This document shows, in pieces, positions 1 through 6,219 of a DNA stretch of 9,444 bases; the stretch's first letter is position 1; the number at the start of each line of letters is the position of its first letter. The stretch covers positions 1 through 9,444 of the forward strand of contig DXZF01000099.1 of the NCBI GenBank assembly GCA_019415425.1, read 5' to 3'. This DNA comes from Bacillota bacterium. GTDB lineage: Bacteria; Bacillota; Clostridia; Christensenellales; QAND01. The notes under the pieces were generated by a model, which made no database searches, was not told the DNA's origin, and saw nothing but the letters and a program-made list of their open reading frames with translations. The position numbers and the translations under genes were made by a program.

Positions 1-1071
1 GGCCACGTGCCCGGCCTTGGGCAATTGCGTCCAAAAACGCCACAGATAGTGGTGGGCCAACTCCCATTTGCTGGGCGCCGCAATGGGCACCACATCGTAC
101 CCGCGCGGATCCAGTGCCGCGGCCACACGGCGAATGTTTCCGCCCTTCCCGGCCGCATCCCATCCTTCGTACACCACGACAAGCGGGATTCGTTTGATGA
201 ACAGTTGGTTTTGCAGGCGCTGCAGCTTCTTTTGCCGCTTTTTGAGCTTCTTCTTATACGATTCCTGCGGCAGTTGCTCGTTCAGATCCACTTCGCGCAG
301 TTTGGGCATGGGCAAAAGCGCAATGGTGTCGGAAAGCTGGGGAACCGGTACGGGCTGCGTCTGCGGTTGTTGGGCGCGCAGATCCAGCGTGCGCTGCATG
401 CAGTCGATCAGCGTATCCATCACGCGTGCGGTCACTTCGGACTTCTTGCCGCCATTGATCACAAACCACGGCGCATATGGCGTGTTGGAGTGCAACAGCA
501 TCTGCTCATACGCCTGGTGCCAGGCCGCATAGTGCTCGTTTTGCTTCCAATCCGCACGGCTGACGCGCCAGGCCGTCTCCTGCCGGGCCTGCAGCTTTTC
601 AAAGCGAGCCTTTTGCTCCTCTTCACTGATGTGCAAAAAGAATTTGACGATCAGCATCCCATCGTCCGTCAGTTGCCGCTCAAAGGCGTTGATGCTGCCC
701 AGCCGCTCTTCGCTCTTTTTGCCCATCCACGGATGTTCGCCGCTGCTGAGTACTTCCTGATACCAGCTGGTATCCAGAAACGCCAGTTTGCCGCGCGGTG
801 GCAGGCACTCCCAATACGGCGCCATAAATGGCCGTTCATTCGTGCTGGACGCACCCTCCAGCGCGTACACCTGAAAACCGCGCGGATCCAGTGCCAGAAT
901 CACCTTGCCAATGGTACTGCCCTTGCCTGCGGCATTCCAGCCCTCAAAAACGATGCACACGGGGATGTTCTGGGCTGCAAAGGCGCGCTGCAATTCTCCC
1001 AGCCGTGCCTTGCGCTGTTGATTGGTCATGGTCTGCGGCTCCGTATATTCCACCTGATCGCGTTGCAACAA
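1..1071 (-). CDS. pap: Polyphosphate:AMP phosphotransferase (two-domain PPK2 family), 3' end outside window
   Basis: Cytoplasmic kinase expected to transfer phosphate from polyphosphate to AMP, giving ADP. I read 357 codons off the minus strand; the frame is open to position 1. Two PPK2 domains are seen. Domain 1 has a Walker A motif EGWNAAGKGS (K about 50) and a DTSWY motif (about 100-104). After a linker rich in Pro, Gln and Lys, domain 2 has EGWDAAGKGG (K about 309), LDPRG and YLWRFW. Known two-domain PAPs are about 490-500 residues, so roughly 140 residues including the domain 2 lid are missing. Domain 1 has Asn where the active motif has Asp, and Thr where DRxWY has Arg, so it may be the weaker or regulatory half, as in characterised PAPs. 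I chose TTG at 1071 because AGGAGG (1080-1085) lies 8 bases upstream. ATG at 1029, with a GGAG 9 bases upstream, is the alternative. Confidence 0.9.
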   Translation of the reverse strand, partial: MLQRDQVEYTEPQTMTNQQRKARLGELQRAFAAQNIPVCIVFEGWNAAGKGSTIGKVILALDPRGFQVYALEGASSTNERPFMAPYWECLPPRGKLAFLDTSWYQEVLSSGEHPWMGKKSEERLGSINAFERQLTDDGMLIVKFFLHISEEEQKARFEKLQARQETAWRVSRADWKQNEHYAAWHQAYEQMLLHSNTPYAPWFVINGGKKSEVTARVMDTLIDCMQRTLDLRAQQPQTQPVPVPQLSDTIALLPMPKLREVDLNEQLPQESYKKKLKKRQKKLQRLQNQLFIKRIPLVVVYEGWDAAGKGGNIRRVAAALDPRGYDVVPIAAPSKWELAHHYLWRFWTQLPKAGHVA

Positions 1072-1091
1072 TGCAATCCCCTCCTGTTCCT

Positions 1092-1120
1092 ATTGTATAT
1101 CCTTTTGCCGTTTTCCCCAA
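1092..1120 (-). promoter_or_regulatory. Possible sigma-A promoter for the polyphosphate:AMP phosphotransferase gene
   Basis: On the minus strand a -10-like TACAAT (1092-1097) follows a weak -35-like TTGGGG (1115-1120) at a 17-base spacing. It lies between the upstream operon's terminator and the gene. Transcription would start near 1085, which leaves almost no leader before the AGGAGG at 1080-1085. The site therefore fits the downstream ATG start at 1029 better than the TTG at 1071, or it is not the real promoter. Confidence 0.3.
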
Positions 1121-1143
1121 ACACAATTTTTATGCTCACATGC

Positions 1144-1169
1144 AAAAGGAGACGGCATGCGCCGTCTCC
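1144..1169 (-). terminator. Rho-independent terminator of the coaX-hom-cupin operon
   Basis: A perfect 9-base stem (1148-1156 with 1161-1169) closes a 4-base loop. On the minus strand it is followed at once by TTTT (1144-1147). It lies about 170 bases beyond the cupin stop codon and before the next minus-strand gene, so it separates the two transcription units. Confidence 0.7.
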
Positions 1170-1338
1170 GCTCTTGCAGATATTCTCGCCATTTTCGCCA
1201 AAGGCCTGCTCCCATCAAGGGCGTATTCGCGTAAAAGCCTCTGTTTACAGGGCACGCCCGTGGCACATCGTATGGGCCGCTATTTGGCATCTCGCCTCGC
1301 GGCCCTTCACAGCAGATATCCGGCGCTGCGCGTATCGA
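1170..1338. other. Spacer between the cupin stop and the terminator
   Basis: These 169 bases hold no gene I can support. The full gene-free gap is 1072-1338, and its left part holds the terminator and the possible promoter described separately. A minus-strand open frame (1090-1290, 66 codons) crosses the spacer, but it reads through the terminator stem and resembles no family I know. Confidence 0.4.
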
Positions 1339-1686
1339 TCAGTCCAAAATCACGCATCCAATCAGCACAAGCGGTTCTGCATTGGGATTGGTGATGCTAT
1401 GGCTCTCGCCATTGCCGGTGGACATGCAGTCGCCCGCCTGCACCGGCACTTCCACGCCATTGTCGTTGACCACACCTGCACCGGAGAGGATGTAGTAAAA
1501 CTCCGTCTCCCCCACATGCGGGTGCATGCCGATGCCGCAGTTCTGCTCCAACACAAACTCGCTGAAGACGCGGCACTTGGCCGGCCGCCCTTCGGGGCCG
1601 GACAATTCGCGAATCTTTACCTGCCCCGGGCCCTCGCGCATGGCCACGCGCACTTCCGTCTTGGTCGTACCGTTTTTGAATACCAT
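1339..1686 (-). CDS. Small single-domain cupin protein
   Basis: A 115-residue protein consisting of one cupin beta-barrel. Motif 1 is complete: His55 and His57 followed by Glu62 and Gly69, in the GxxxxxHxHxxxxExxxxxxG pattern. Motif 2 has Gly85, Gly93, His96 and Asn100, with Gly91 in place of the usual Pro. The expected metal ligands His55, His57, Glu62 and His96 are all present, so a metal-binding fold is likely. The substrate cannot be told: such proteins include isomerases, dioxygenases and sugar-binding regulators. ATG 1686 is preceded by AAGGAGG at a spacing of 8. The frame stays open upstream inside hom, but that part is antisense-type noise. It is the last gene of the coaX-hom operon, 20 bases after the hom stop, and has no signal peptide or membrane segment. 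Confidence 0.88.
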   Translation of the reverse strand: MVFKNGTTKTEVRVAMREGPGQVKIRELSGPEGRPAKCRVFSEFVLEQNCGIGMHPHVGETEFYYILSGAGVVNDNGVEVPVQAGDCMSTGNGESHSITNPNAEPLVLIGCVILD

Positions 1687-1706
1687 CGTCGTTTCCTCCT
1701 TGCGCG

Positions 1707-2975
1707 TCAATGTTCGACGCGAATGATATTTTGTACTTCGATTATATCCAGCTGCTTGATCTCCGCAATGGCAGCCATACACGCCTTTTCGCTGGTCTGA
1801 TGCGTGATGAACACGACCGGCACCGTGCCGTTGTTCTCCTCGCCCTTTTGCATGACCGCCTCGATGCTCACCCCGTGCGCACCCAGGATGCTGGCCACGC
1901 GGCCCAATACGCTGGGCTCGTCCTTGGCACGCGTATGGATGAAAAACGCGCACTGCCAGTCGTCTGCAATCTGTGCCTGCCGTCCGCCCTTTTCGGCAAA
2001 CGGATACCGGCGCTGCTTTTCCTGGGTCAAAGCGTGCAGCACGTCGCCGACCATGGCGCTGGCCGTCGGCATATCGCCCGCGCCGCGGCCGTAGAACATC
2101 AATTCGCCCGCTGCGCTGGCATCGACGTATACGGCGTTGAACGGGCCGCTCACCGCGCACAGCGGGTGCGAGAGCGGGAGCATGGTGGGATGGACGCGTA
2201 CCTGTACTTTCCCATCCACCATCTTGCCAATGGCCAGCAACTTGATGCCAAAGCCCAGATCGTGGGCAATCTGCACGTCCTCCGCCGTAATCTGCGTAAT
2301 GCCCTCACAGTAGATATCCGACACGCGCACGCGTGCGTCAAAGGCCAACGAAGCCAGGATTGCCAGCTTGAACTGGGCGTCGTAACCCTCGACATCGTTG
2401 GTGGGGTCCGGCTCAGCATAGCCCAGCTCCTGTGCCTGCTTGAGCGCCTCGCCATAGCCCAGCCCCTCCTGGCTCATCTTGCTCATGATGTAGTTGGTGG
2501 TGCCGTTGATGATTCCCATCACCCCGTGGATGCGGTTGGCCGAAAGGCTGTCGCTCAGCGCCTTGATGACGGGCACCGCGCCCGCCACGCTGGGCTCAAA
2601 GTACAGGCCTGCGCCGCTCTCGGCCGCCGCCTGCTCCAGTTCTTCAAAGTGCTTGCTGACCAGCTCCTTGTTGGCCGTGACATAGCACTTGCCCGCTTTG
2701 AGCGCTGCCAGCGCGTAGGAAAGGGCCGGATCCGTCCCACCCATGGCCTCTGCGATCAGGCAGATGGAGTCGTCTTCCACAATCCGCGCAAAGTCGTCGG
2801 TGAGCAGCTCCTTTGGCACGCCGGGTCGCGGCTTTTGGACATCGCGCACCAGGATCGCGGCGATCTCGATCTCCACGCCGGTGTTCTGCGCCATCATCGC
2901 GCCGTTCTCTGCAATCAGTCTGCATACGCCGGCGCCCACCGTGCCGGCGCCCAAAATTGCAATTCGTTTTTTCAT
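1707..2975 (-). CDS. hom: Homoserine dehydrogenase with C-terminal ACT domain
   Basis: Cytoplasmic NAD(P)-dependent oxidoreductase that reduces aspartate semialdehyde to homoserine, the branch step to threonine and methionine. The 422 residues fit the usual length for the ACT-bearing form. In order: a Rossmann motif GAGTVG (9-14), TANKELV with conserved Lys103, GIINGTTNYIMSKM (154-167), and the family signature GYAEPDPTNDVEGYD followed by catalytic-type Lys203. An ACT domain (about 342-422, starting near FFIHTRAKDEPSVLG) suggests allosteric feedback control, typically by threonine. ATG 2975 has GGAGG 7 bases upstream. It starts 13 bases after the coaX stop, so the two are co-transcribed. No thrB, thrC or aspartokinase gene is visible beside it. 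Assignment is very secure. Confidence 0.97.
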   Translation of the reverse strand: MKKRIAILGAGTVGAGVCRLIAENGAMMAQNTGVEIEIAAILVRDVQKPRPGVPKELLTDDFARIVEDDSICLIAEAMGGTDPALSYALAALKAGKCYVTANKELVSKHFEELEQAAAESGAGLYFEPSVAGAVPVIKALSDSLSANRIHGVMGIINGTTNYIMSKMSQEGLGYGEALKQAQELGYAEPDPTNDVEGYDAQFKLAILASLAFDARVRVSDIYCEGITQITAEDVQIAHDLGFGIKLLAIGKMVDGKVQVRVHPTMLPLSHPLCAVSGPFNAVYVDASAAGELMFYGRGAGDMPTASAMVGDVLHALTQEKQRRYPFAEKGGRQAQIADDWQCAFFIHTRAKDEPSVLGRVASILGAHGVSIEAVMQKGEENNGTVPVVFITHQTSEKACMAAIAEIKQLDIIEVQNIIRVEH

Positions 2976-2988
2976 CCTCTGTCCTCCG

Positions 2989-3750
2989 TCATGCGTTCAA
3001 TTCATAGATGCGTTGCAACCCCTTCAATGTCAGGAGCTTGTCCACAACTTCAATGGTATAGCTGTCGCGCGCGATCACGTCGGAGAGTCCGCCCGTCGCA
3101 ATGACGCGCGCAGGGCCCAGCTCCTGAATCATTTTAGAGATGAGCTTATCGGCCAGGCCGGAAAATCCGTACATCACGCCGGCCTGCAGTGCCTCCAGCG
3201 TGTTGTCGGCAATCGCCTTTTCAGGCTTGACCAGATCAAACTTGTGCAACTGCGCCGCACGGGCCACCAGCGCATCGGACGAGGTGCGGATGCCCGGCGC
3301 AATGGCGCCGCCCAAAAACGTCCCGTCCTCTGTCACGGCGCCAAACGTCGTGGCAGTGCCAAAGTCCACCGTGATGCACGGCCCGCCGTACAGGTGGTAG
3401 GCACCCGCAGCGTTGGCAATGCGGTCCGCGCCCAGCGTGTGCGGCGTGTTGTAGCCGATGGTCAGCCCCGTGTGCAATTCGCTGCTCACAAACAACGGCC
3501 TTTTGCGCAGATACGTGCCGATCATGCGCTCCAACGTATAATTGAGCCCCGGCGAAACGCTGGACACGATCACGCCGTCGATATCCTCCGGCACATGGTG
3601 CAAGTGGTTTAAAAACTGTACCATCAACAGGCCATATTCATCGCTGCTACGGTCACGGCTGGTGGTGATTCGCCACGAGGCCAGCAATTCGCGCCCCGCA
3701 AACAGTCCGGTTTTCAAGTTGGAGTTGCCCACGTCAATGGCAAGCAGCAT
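2989..3750 (-). CDS. coaX: Type III pantothenate kinase
   Basis: Phosphorylates pantothenate to 4'-phosphopantothenate, the first step of coenzyme A synthesis. Type III enzymes belong to the ASKHA fold and, as known for the family, are not feedback-inhibited by CoA and need a monovalent cation. The 253-residue length is normal. The phosphate-binding motif DVGNSN is at 6-11, the GADR motif with the likely catalytic Asp109 is at 107-110, VDFGTATTF with Asp129 is at 128-136, and a second glycine motif ATGG is at 218-221. ATG 3750 is preceded by GAGGAG at about 8 bases. It is the first gene of an operon with hom and a cupin. Its leader and promoter carry two inverted repeats that may regulate it. 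Confidence 0.97.
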   Translation of the reverse strand: MLLAIDVGNSNLKTGLFAGRELLASWRITTSRDRSSDEYGLLMVQFLNHLHHVPEDIDGVIVSSVSPGLNYTLERMIGTYLRKRPLFVSSELHTGLTIGYNTPHTLGADRIANAAGAYHLYGGPCITVDFGTATTFGAVTEDGTFLGGAIAPGIRTSSDALVARAAQLHKFDLVKPEKAIADNTLEALQAGVMYGFSGLADKLISKMIQELGPARVIATGGLSDVIARDSYTIEVVDKLLTLKGLQRIYELNA

Positions 3751-3801
3751 GCGTCCTTCTCCTCTTTCAAATGGGGAACCTTCGCCTTTTCCCCTCTGCG
3801 C

Positions 3802-3824
3802 AAAAACGCGCCCAGGCGGGCACG
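3802..3824 (-). terminator. Terminator-like hairpin in the coaX leader (possible attenuator)
   Basis: On the minus strand a 7-base stem with one G-T pair (3818-3824 with 3807-3813) closes a GCCT loop and is followed directly by TTTTT (3802-3806). The predicted transcription start is near 3836, so the hairpin would form at once and sit about 50 bases before the coaX start codon. A weaker 4-base hairpin (3808-3811 with 3798-3801) would use the same right arm, so the two exclude each other. Control by attenuation is inference only. Confidence 0.45.
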
Positions 3825-3842
3825 CAGCATATGATTTTGTAT

Positions 3843-3871
3843 ATTATACCAGCATTGCCGTCTGAACACAA
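3843..3871 (-). promoter_or_regulatory. Sigma-A promoter of the coaX-hom-cupin operon
   Basis: The minus strand has a consensus -10 TATAAT (3843-3848) with an upstream TG giving an extended -10, and a -35-like TTGTGT (3866-3871) at 17-base spacing. The predicted start is near 3836, giving a leader of about 85 bases before coaX. The extended -10 compensates for the weak -35. Confidence 0.7.
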
Positions 3872-3885
3872 TCGATGTGCAGACG
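3859..3885. promoter_or_regulatory. Imperfect dyad over the coaX -35 region (possible operator)
   Basis: CGTCTG (3859-3864) and CAGACG (3880-3885) are exact inverted repeats. After one mismatch, three more pairs continue inward, giving 9 pairs around a 7-base centre. The dyad covers the -35 element at 3866-3871. On the plus strand it is followed by TTTTTT (3886-3891), so it could instead be a plus-strand terminator, though no plus-strand gene ends here. Confidence 0.4.
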
Positions 3886-3938
3886 TTTTTTGGCGCCATT
3901 TTTGCCCATGCTTTTTCTCGCATTTCGTGTACGGGCAA

Positions 3939-3968
3939 TTGTCGTGGCAAAAGCATCTGTGATAGAAT
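3939..3968 (+). promoter_or_regulatory. Sigma-A promoter of the VOC-family gene
   Basis: TTGTCG (3939-3944) and TAGAAT (3963-3968) are separated by 18 bases, close to sigma-A consensus. The start would fall near 3975, about 40 bases before the ATG. The leader holds a 5-base stem (3984-3988 with 3994-3998) that ends two bases before the ribosome binding site AGGAGGG (4001-4007). Confidence 0.6.
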
Positions 3969-4014
3969 AAGGGCAAATCGAAACGGGCCGCAAGCCCGAT
4001 AGGAGGGATTTTCC

Positions 4015-4410
4015 ATGGTGATCGGATTGGATCACATCGGCATGGTCGTGCCGGACTGTGACGCTTCTTTGGCCTTTTACATGGAGCATTTCGGCTTTAC
4101 GCGCGGTGACCGCGCGATCATTCCGCGCGATGGCGGTACGGCTACGCTGCAGTTTGCCCACTTGGGCTCGATTGTCTTGGAGTTTGTGCAGCCTGGCGCG
4201 GGTTGCGAAAAGATGCAACAGCCGCCCATCCACTTCTCGCTCAAGGTAGACGACATCTACGCTGAAATCAAACGCCTGCAGAGCGAAGGGGTGAAGTTTG
4301 AGCGCGAGGATGAAATTCCGCTCGTCGGCCGTGAGCCCAAATACCACAACGCATTTTTTGTCGGCCCTGCGGGCGAGCGCGTGGAACTGATGATGGAGGA
4401 TGCCGAATAA
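4015..4410 (+). CDS. VOC (glyoxalase/bleomycin-resistance fold) metalloprotein
   Basis: A 131-residue, single-domain vicinal oxygen chelate protein made of two beta-alpha-beta-beta-beta modules. The start DHIGMVVPD and the second module IHFSLKVDDI are typical. The four expected metal ligands are all present: His7, Glu56 (LEFVQ), His73 and Glu124 (ERVELM), the pattern of glyoxalase I and methylmalonyl-CoA epimerase. This suggests an active metal-dependent lyase or epimerase, but the substrate is unknown. Size and the HxxxxV start resemble glyoxalase I or methylmalonyl-CoA epimerase, and no mutase gene is nearby to favour the latter. ATG 4015 has AGGAGGG 7 bases upstream; GTG 4018 is a minor alternative. 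It stands alone, divergent from coaX and convergent with the TspO gene, with a 13-base gap between stops. Confidence 0.9.
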   Translation: MVIGLDHIGMVVPDCDASLAFYMEHFGFTRGDRAIIPRDGGTATLQFAHLGSIVLEFVQPGAGCEKMQQPPIHFSLKVDDIYAEIKRLQSEGVKFEREDEIPLVGREPKYHNAFFVGPAGERVELMMEDAE

Positions 4411-4425
4411 CCTCCCATCGCGCTC
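4375..4425. repeat. Nested inverted repeats across the convergent 3' ends of the VOC and tspO genes
   Basis: GAGCGCG (4375-4381) pairs with CGCGCTC (4419-4425), and inside it GGAGG (4395-4399) pairs with CCTCC (4411-4415), enclosing both stop codons. There is no T-run, so it is not a standard intrinsic terminator, yet no other terminator is visible for either gene. Confidence 0.3.
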
Positions 4426-4894
4426 ACGGGTTGAGCATATAGATCAGGTAACTGACCACCAACAGATAGGCAAAGGCAAGCGCGGCCGGCACCTGCGTCA
4501 AGCGGTAGAGGCCATCGCTTGCACGCGCCTGCAAAATCGGATACAATGCGCAAAGGCAGTTTGTGGCCATGAGCACGACGGCCGCCATGGCGTTGTGCAG
4601 GCCCAGTAGCGCATACGCCCACAGCGAAAGCAGGCAGGTCTGTGCCAGCAGTGCATACAGGATGCGTTTGTCTCCCCTGTGCCATGCCAAAATGCCGCAG
4701 GCACACAGCGAAAGGCAGGCGCACAGCGGGGCAATCCATTGCCCTGTGCCTTTGGGCGCAAAGACGGGTTTTTGCAGCGCATCGTACCAGGGGTTTGCAG
4801 GCCACAGGTACGGCGCCATGCACAGCGCGCACACGGCGGTTGCGGCCAGGCAGCAGGCAATGGGGCGAATCCACGGTTTCCACGCCTCTTTCAT
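4424..4894 (-). CDS. tspO: TspO/MBR family membrane protein
   Basis: A 156-residue, five-helix membrane protein of the tryptophan-rich sensory protein / peripheral benzodiazepine receptor family, whose members bind tetrapyrroles and lipids. Helices are predicted near 8-28, 52-71, 78-98, 101-120 and 131-153. The family hallmark NPWYDALQKPVFAP (34-47: WY, KP, F, P) is clear. Helix 3 to 4 shows the usual pattern of Gln85, Trp92 and GLHN. The protein is poor in the tryptophans typical of the family and unusually rich in cysteine (11). ATG 4894 has GGAGG 9 bases upstream, and a TACAAT -10-like box lies at 4933-4938 without a good -35. The neighbours do not explain its role: bacterial TspO is linked to porphyrin handling and stress, and no haem gene is visible here. 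Confidence 0.88.
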   Translation of the reverse strand: MKEAWKPWIRPIACCLAATAVCALCMAPYLWPANPWYDALQKPVFAPKGTGQWIAPLCACLSLCACGILAWHRGDKRILYALLAQTCLLSLWAYALLGLHNAMAAVVLMATNCLCALYPILQARASDGLYRLTQVPAALAFAYLLVVSYLIYMLNP

Positions 4895-4941
4895 GGTTCC
4901 ATGCCTCCGTTTCTTGGCAAGATCTGCAGTGTATTGTATGA

Positions 4942-4973
4942 GCGCACGCCTGTGGTTAGGCCTGGTTGTGCGC
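4942..4973. promoter_or_regulatory. Nested inverted repeat between tspO and glycerate kinase (possible operator)
   Basis: GCGCAC (4942-4947) pairs with GTGCGC (4968-4973); inside, GCCT (4948-4951) pairs with AGGC (4958-4961) around GTGGTT, with a CTGGTT bulge on one side. GGTT therefore appears in both the loop and the bulge. It lies in the 129-base divergent promoter region, next to the TACAAT box (4933-4938) upstream of tspO, where that promoter's -35 should be. It could bind a regulator of one or both genes. Confidence 0.35.
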
Positions 4974-5023
4974 GCAGGAAGCTACACTGCGCTGAGTCCT
5001 ATAGAGAAAGAGTGAATCACTTC

Positions 5024-6148
5024 ATGCGTATTTTGGTTTGTCCCGACAAGTACAAGGGTTCCCTGCCCGCGCACAAGGTGGCGGACGCCATCGAGGAGGG
5101 CCTGCTGGCCGCCAATCCGTCTCTTTGCATTGACAAGGCGCCGATGGCCGATGGCGGGGACGGCACGGTGGACGCGTTCATCGCAGCGATGGGCGGCCAT
5201 AAGGTGGAGATGACGGTCACCGGGCCCATGGGAAATCCCGTTTCTTCGTTTTACGGCCTGGTGGACGACGGCAAGACGGCAGTCATCGAGATGGCCGCAG
5301 CCAGCGGCCTTGCCATGGTACCGCGCAACAAGCGCAATCCCATGCACACCACCTCCTATGGCACGGGCGAGCTGATCAAGGCCGCATTGGACGGTGGATG
5401 TGAGAAGATCATCATCGGCATCGGCGGTTCCGCCACCAATGAGGGTGGCATGGGCATGATGAAAGCGCTGGGCATGGAGTTCTTTGACAAAGACGGCAAT
5501 GAACTGGGCACCACTGCGCAGGATATGCTATTGGTCTCGTATCTGTACAGCGACCATCTGCACCCGCGCCTGAAGGAAGTGGAAATTCAGGTGGCGTGTG
5601 ATGTCAACAATCCGCTGTGCGGCCCCGAGGGCGCTTCCAGCATCTTTGGTCCCCAAAAAGGTGCAACGCCTGCTATGATCCGCGAATTGGATGGGGGGCT
5701 GTGGCGCTTTGCCAAATTGATTCAACAGTCGCTTCACGTGGATATTCTGGAGTTGCCCGGCAGCGGGGCGGCTGGCGGCATGGGCGGCGGCCTGGTGGCG
5801 CTGGGCGGCAAGCTGATGATGGGTACCGACATCGTCATCGAGGCGGCCAATCTGCGCCAGCGGGCACAGGAGGCGGATCTGATCATCACCGGCGAGGGCG
5901 CGACGGACCGCTCCACGCCGTTTGGCAAGGTGCCGGTGGCCATGGCGGCTTTGGCACGCGAAAAGGGAAACAAGTGCATCTGCATTGCCGGCTCGGTCCT
6001 CAACGGCTACAAACCGGTGTACGACATGGGCGTCACTGCCGTATTCTCCGCCATGAATCGGCCGATGAATATGGACCAGGCCATCCAGAATGCATACGCG
6101 CTCGTACAGGATTGCGCGGAAAACGTGGCGCGGGCCATGGGGCTGTAA
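5024..6148 (+). CDS. glxK: Glycerate kinase (GarK/GlxK family, glycerate 2-kinase)
   Basis: Cytoplasmic kinase that phosphorylates D-glycerate with ATP, normally to 2-phosphoglycerate, feeding glycerate from sugar-acid, glyoxylate or serine breakdown into glycolysis. The 374 residues match the family. Motifs in order: PDKYKGSL (7-14), ADGGDGT (42-48), SYGTGELI (111-118), GIGGSATNEGGMGM (132-145), DVNNPLCGPEGASSIFGPQK (193-212), PGSGAAGGMGGG (245-256) and ADLIITGEGATDRST (284-298). The last differs from the usual GEGRID by having Ala293 at the Arg position. ATG 5024 gives the normal family N-terminus; GTG 5012 is in frame but would add four residues. The ribosome binding site is weak (GAAAGAG, 11 bases away). 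The frame is open far upstream, but that part resembles nothing. A hairpin terminator follows. Confidence 0.95.
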   Translation: MRILVCPDKYKGSLPAHKVADAIEEGLLAANPSLCIDKAPMADGGDGTVDAFIAAMGGHKVEMTVTGPMGNPVSSFYGLVDDGKTAVIEMAAASGLAMVPRNKRNPMHTTSYGTGELIKAALDGGCEKIIIGIGGSATNEGGMGMMKALGMEFFDKDGNELGTTAQDMLLVSYLYSDHLHPRLKEVEIQVACDVNNPLCGPEGASSIFGPQKGATPAMIRELDGGLWRFAKLIQQSLHVDILELPGSGAAGGMGGGLVALGGKLMMGTDIVIEAANLRQRAQEADLIITGEGATDRSTPFGKVPVAMAALAREKGNKCICIAGSVLNGYKPVYDMGVTAVFSAMNRPMNMDQAIQNAYALVQDCAENVARAMGL

Positions 6149-6178
6149 ATGGGCTTGTCCCAATCTCTTTTACAAAGA

Positions 6179-6207
6179 AAAGAGAGCTGCTTTACGCAGC
6201 TCTCTTT
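6179..6207. terminator. Bidirectional intrinsic terminator shared by glycerate kinase and the Cys/Gly-rich gene
   Basis: A perfect 12-base stem (6179-6190 with 6196-6207) closes a TTTAC loop. It lies 30 bases after the glycerate kinase stop and 12 bases beyond the stop of the minus-strand gene. The T-rich tail is better on the minus strand (TCTTTTCTTTG) than on the plus strand, where the T-run is interrupted by CGC, so it probably serves the minus-strand gene at least as well. Confidence 0.8.
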
Positions 6208-6219
6208 CGCTTTGCGCGA

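Noticed and set aside
1090..1290. 66-codon minus-strand gene
   Set aside because: It reads through the terminator stem and into the next gene's promoter region, and matches nothing I know.
7..1800. 597-codon plus-strand open frame
   Set aside because: It is antisense to the polyphosphate:AMP phosphotransferase, its upstream spacer and the cupin gene, has low-complexity His/Arg/Leu composition, no ribosome binding site and no family motif. GC-rich third positions leave such frames open by chance.
1687..2160. Longer N-terminus for the cupin
   Set aside because: The frame is open upstream only because it lies inside hom in another frame; ATG 1686 has an excellent ribosome binding site and gives a normal cupin.
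1710..3104. 464-codon plus-strand open frame
   Set aside because: Antisense shadow of hom with no motif or start signal; hom is certain on the other strand.
4679..5023. Longer N-terminus for glycerate kinase
   Set aside because: The upstream part is antisense to tspO and does not resemble the family, whose N-terminus begins exactly at ATG 5024.
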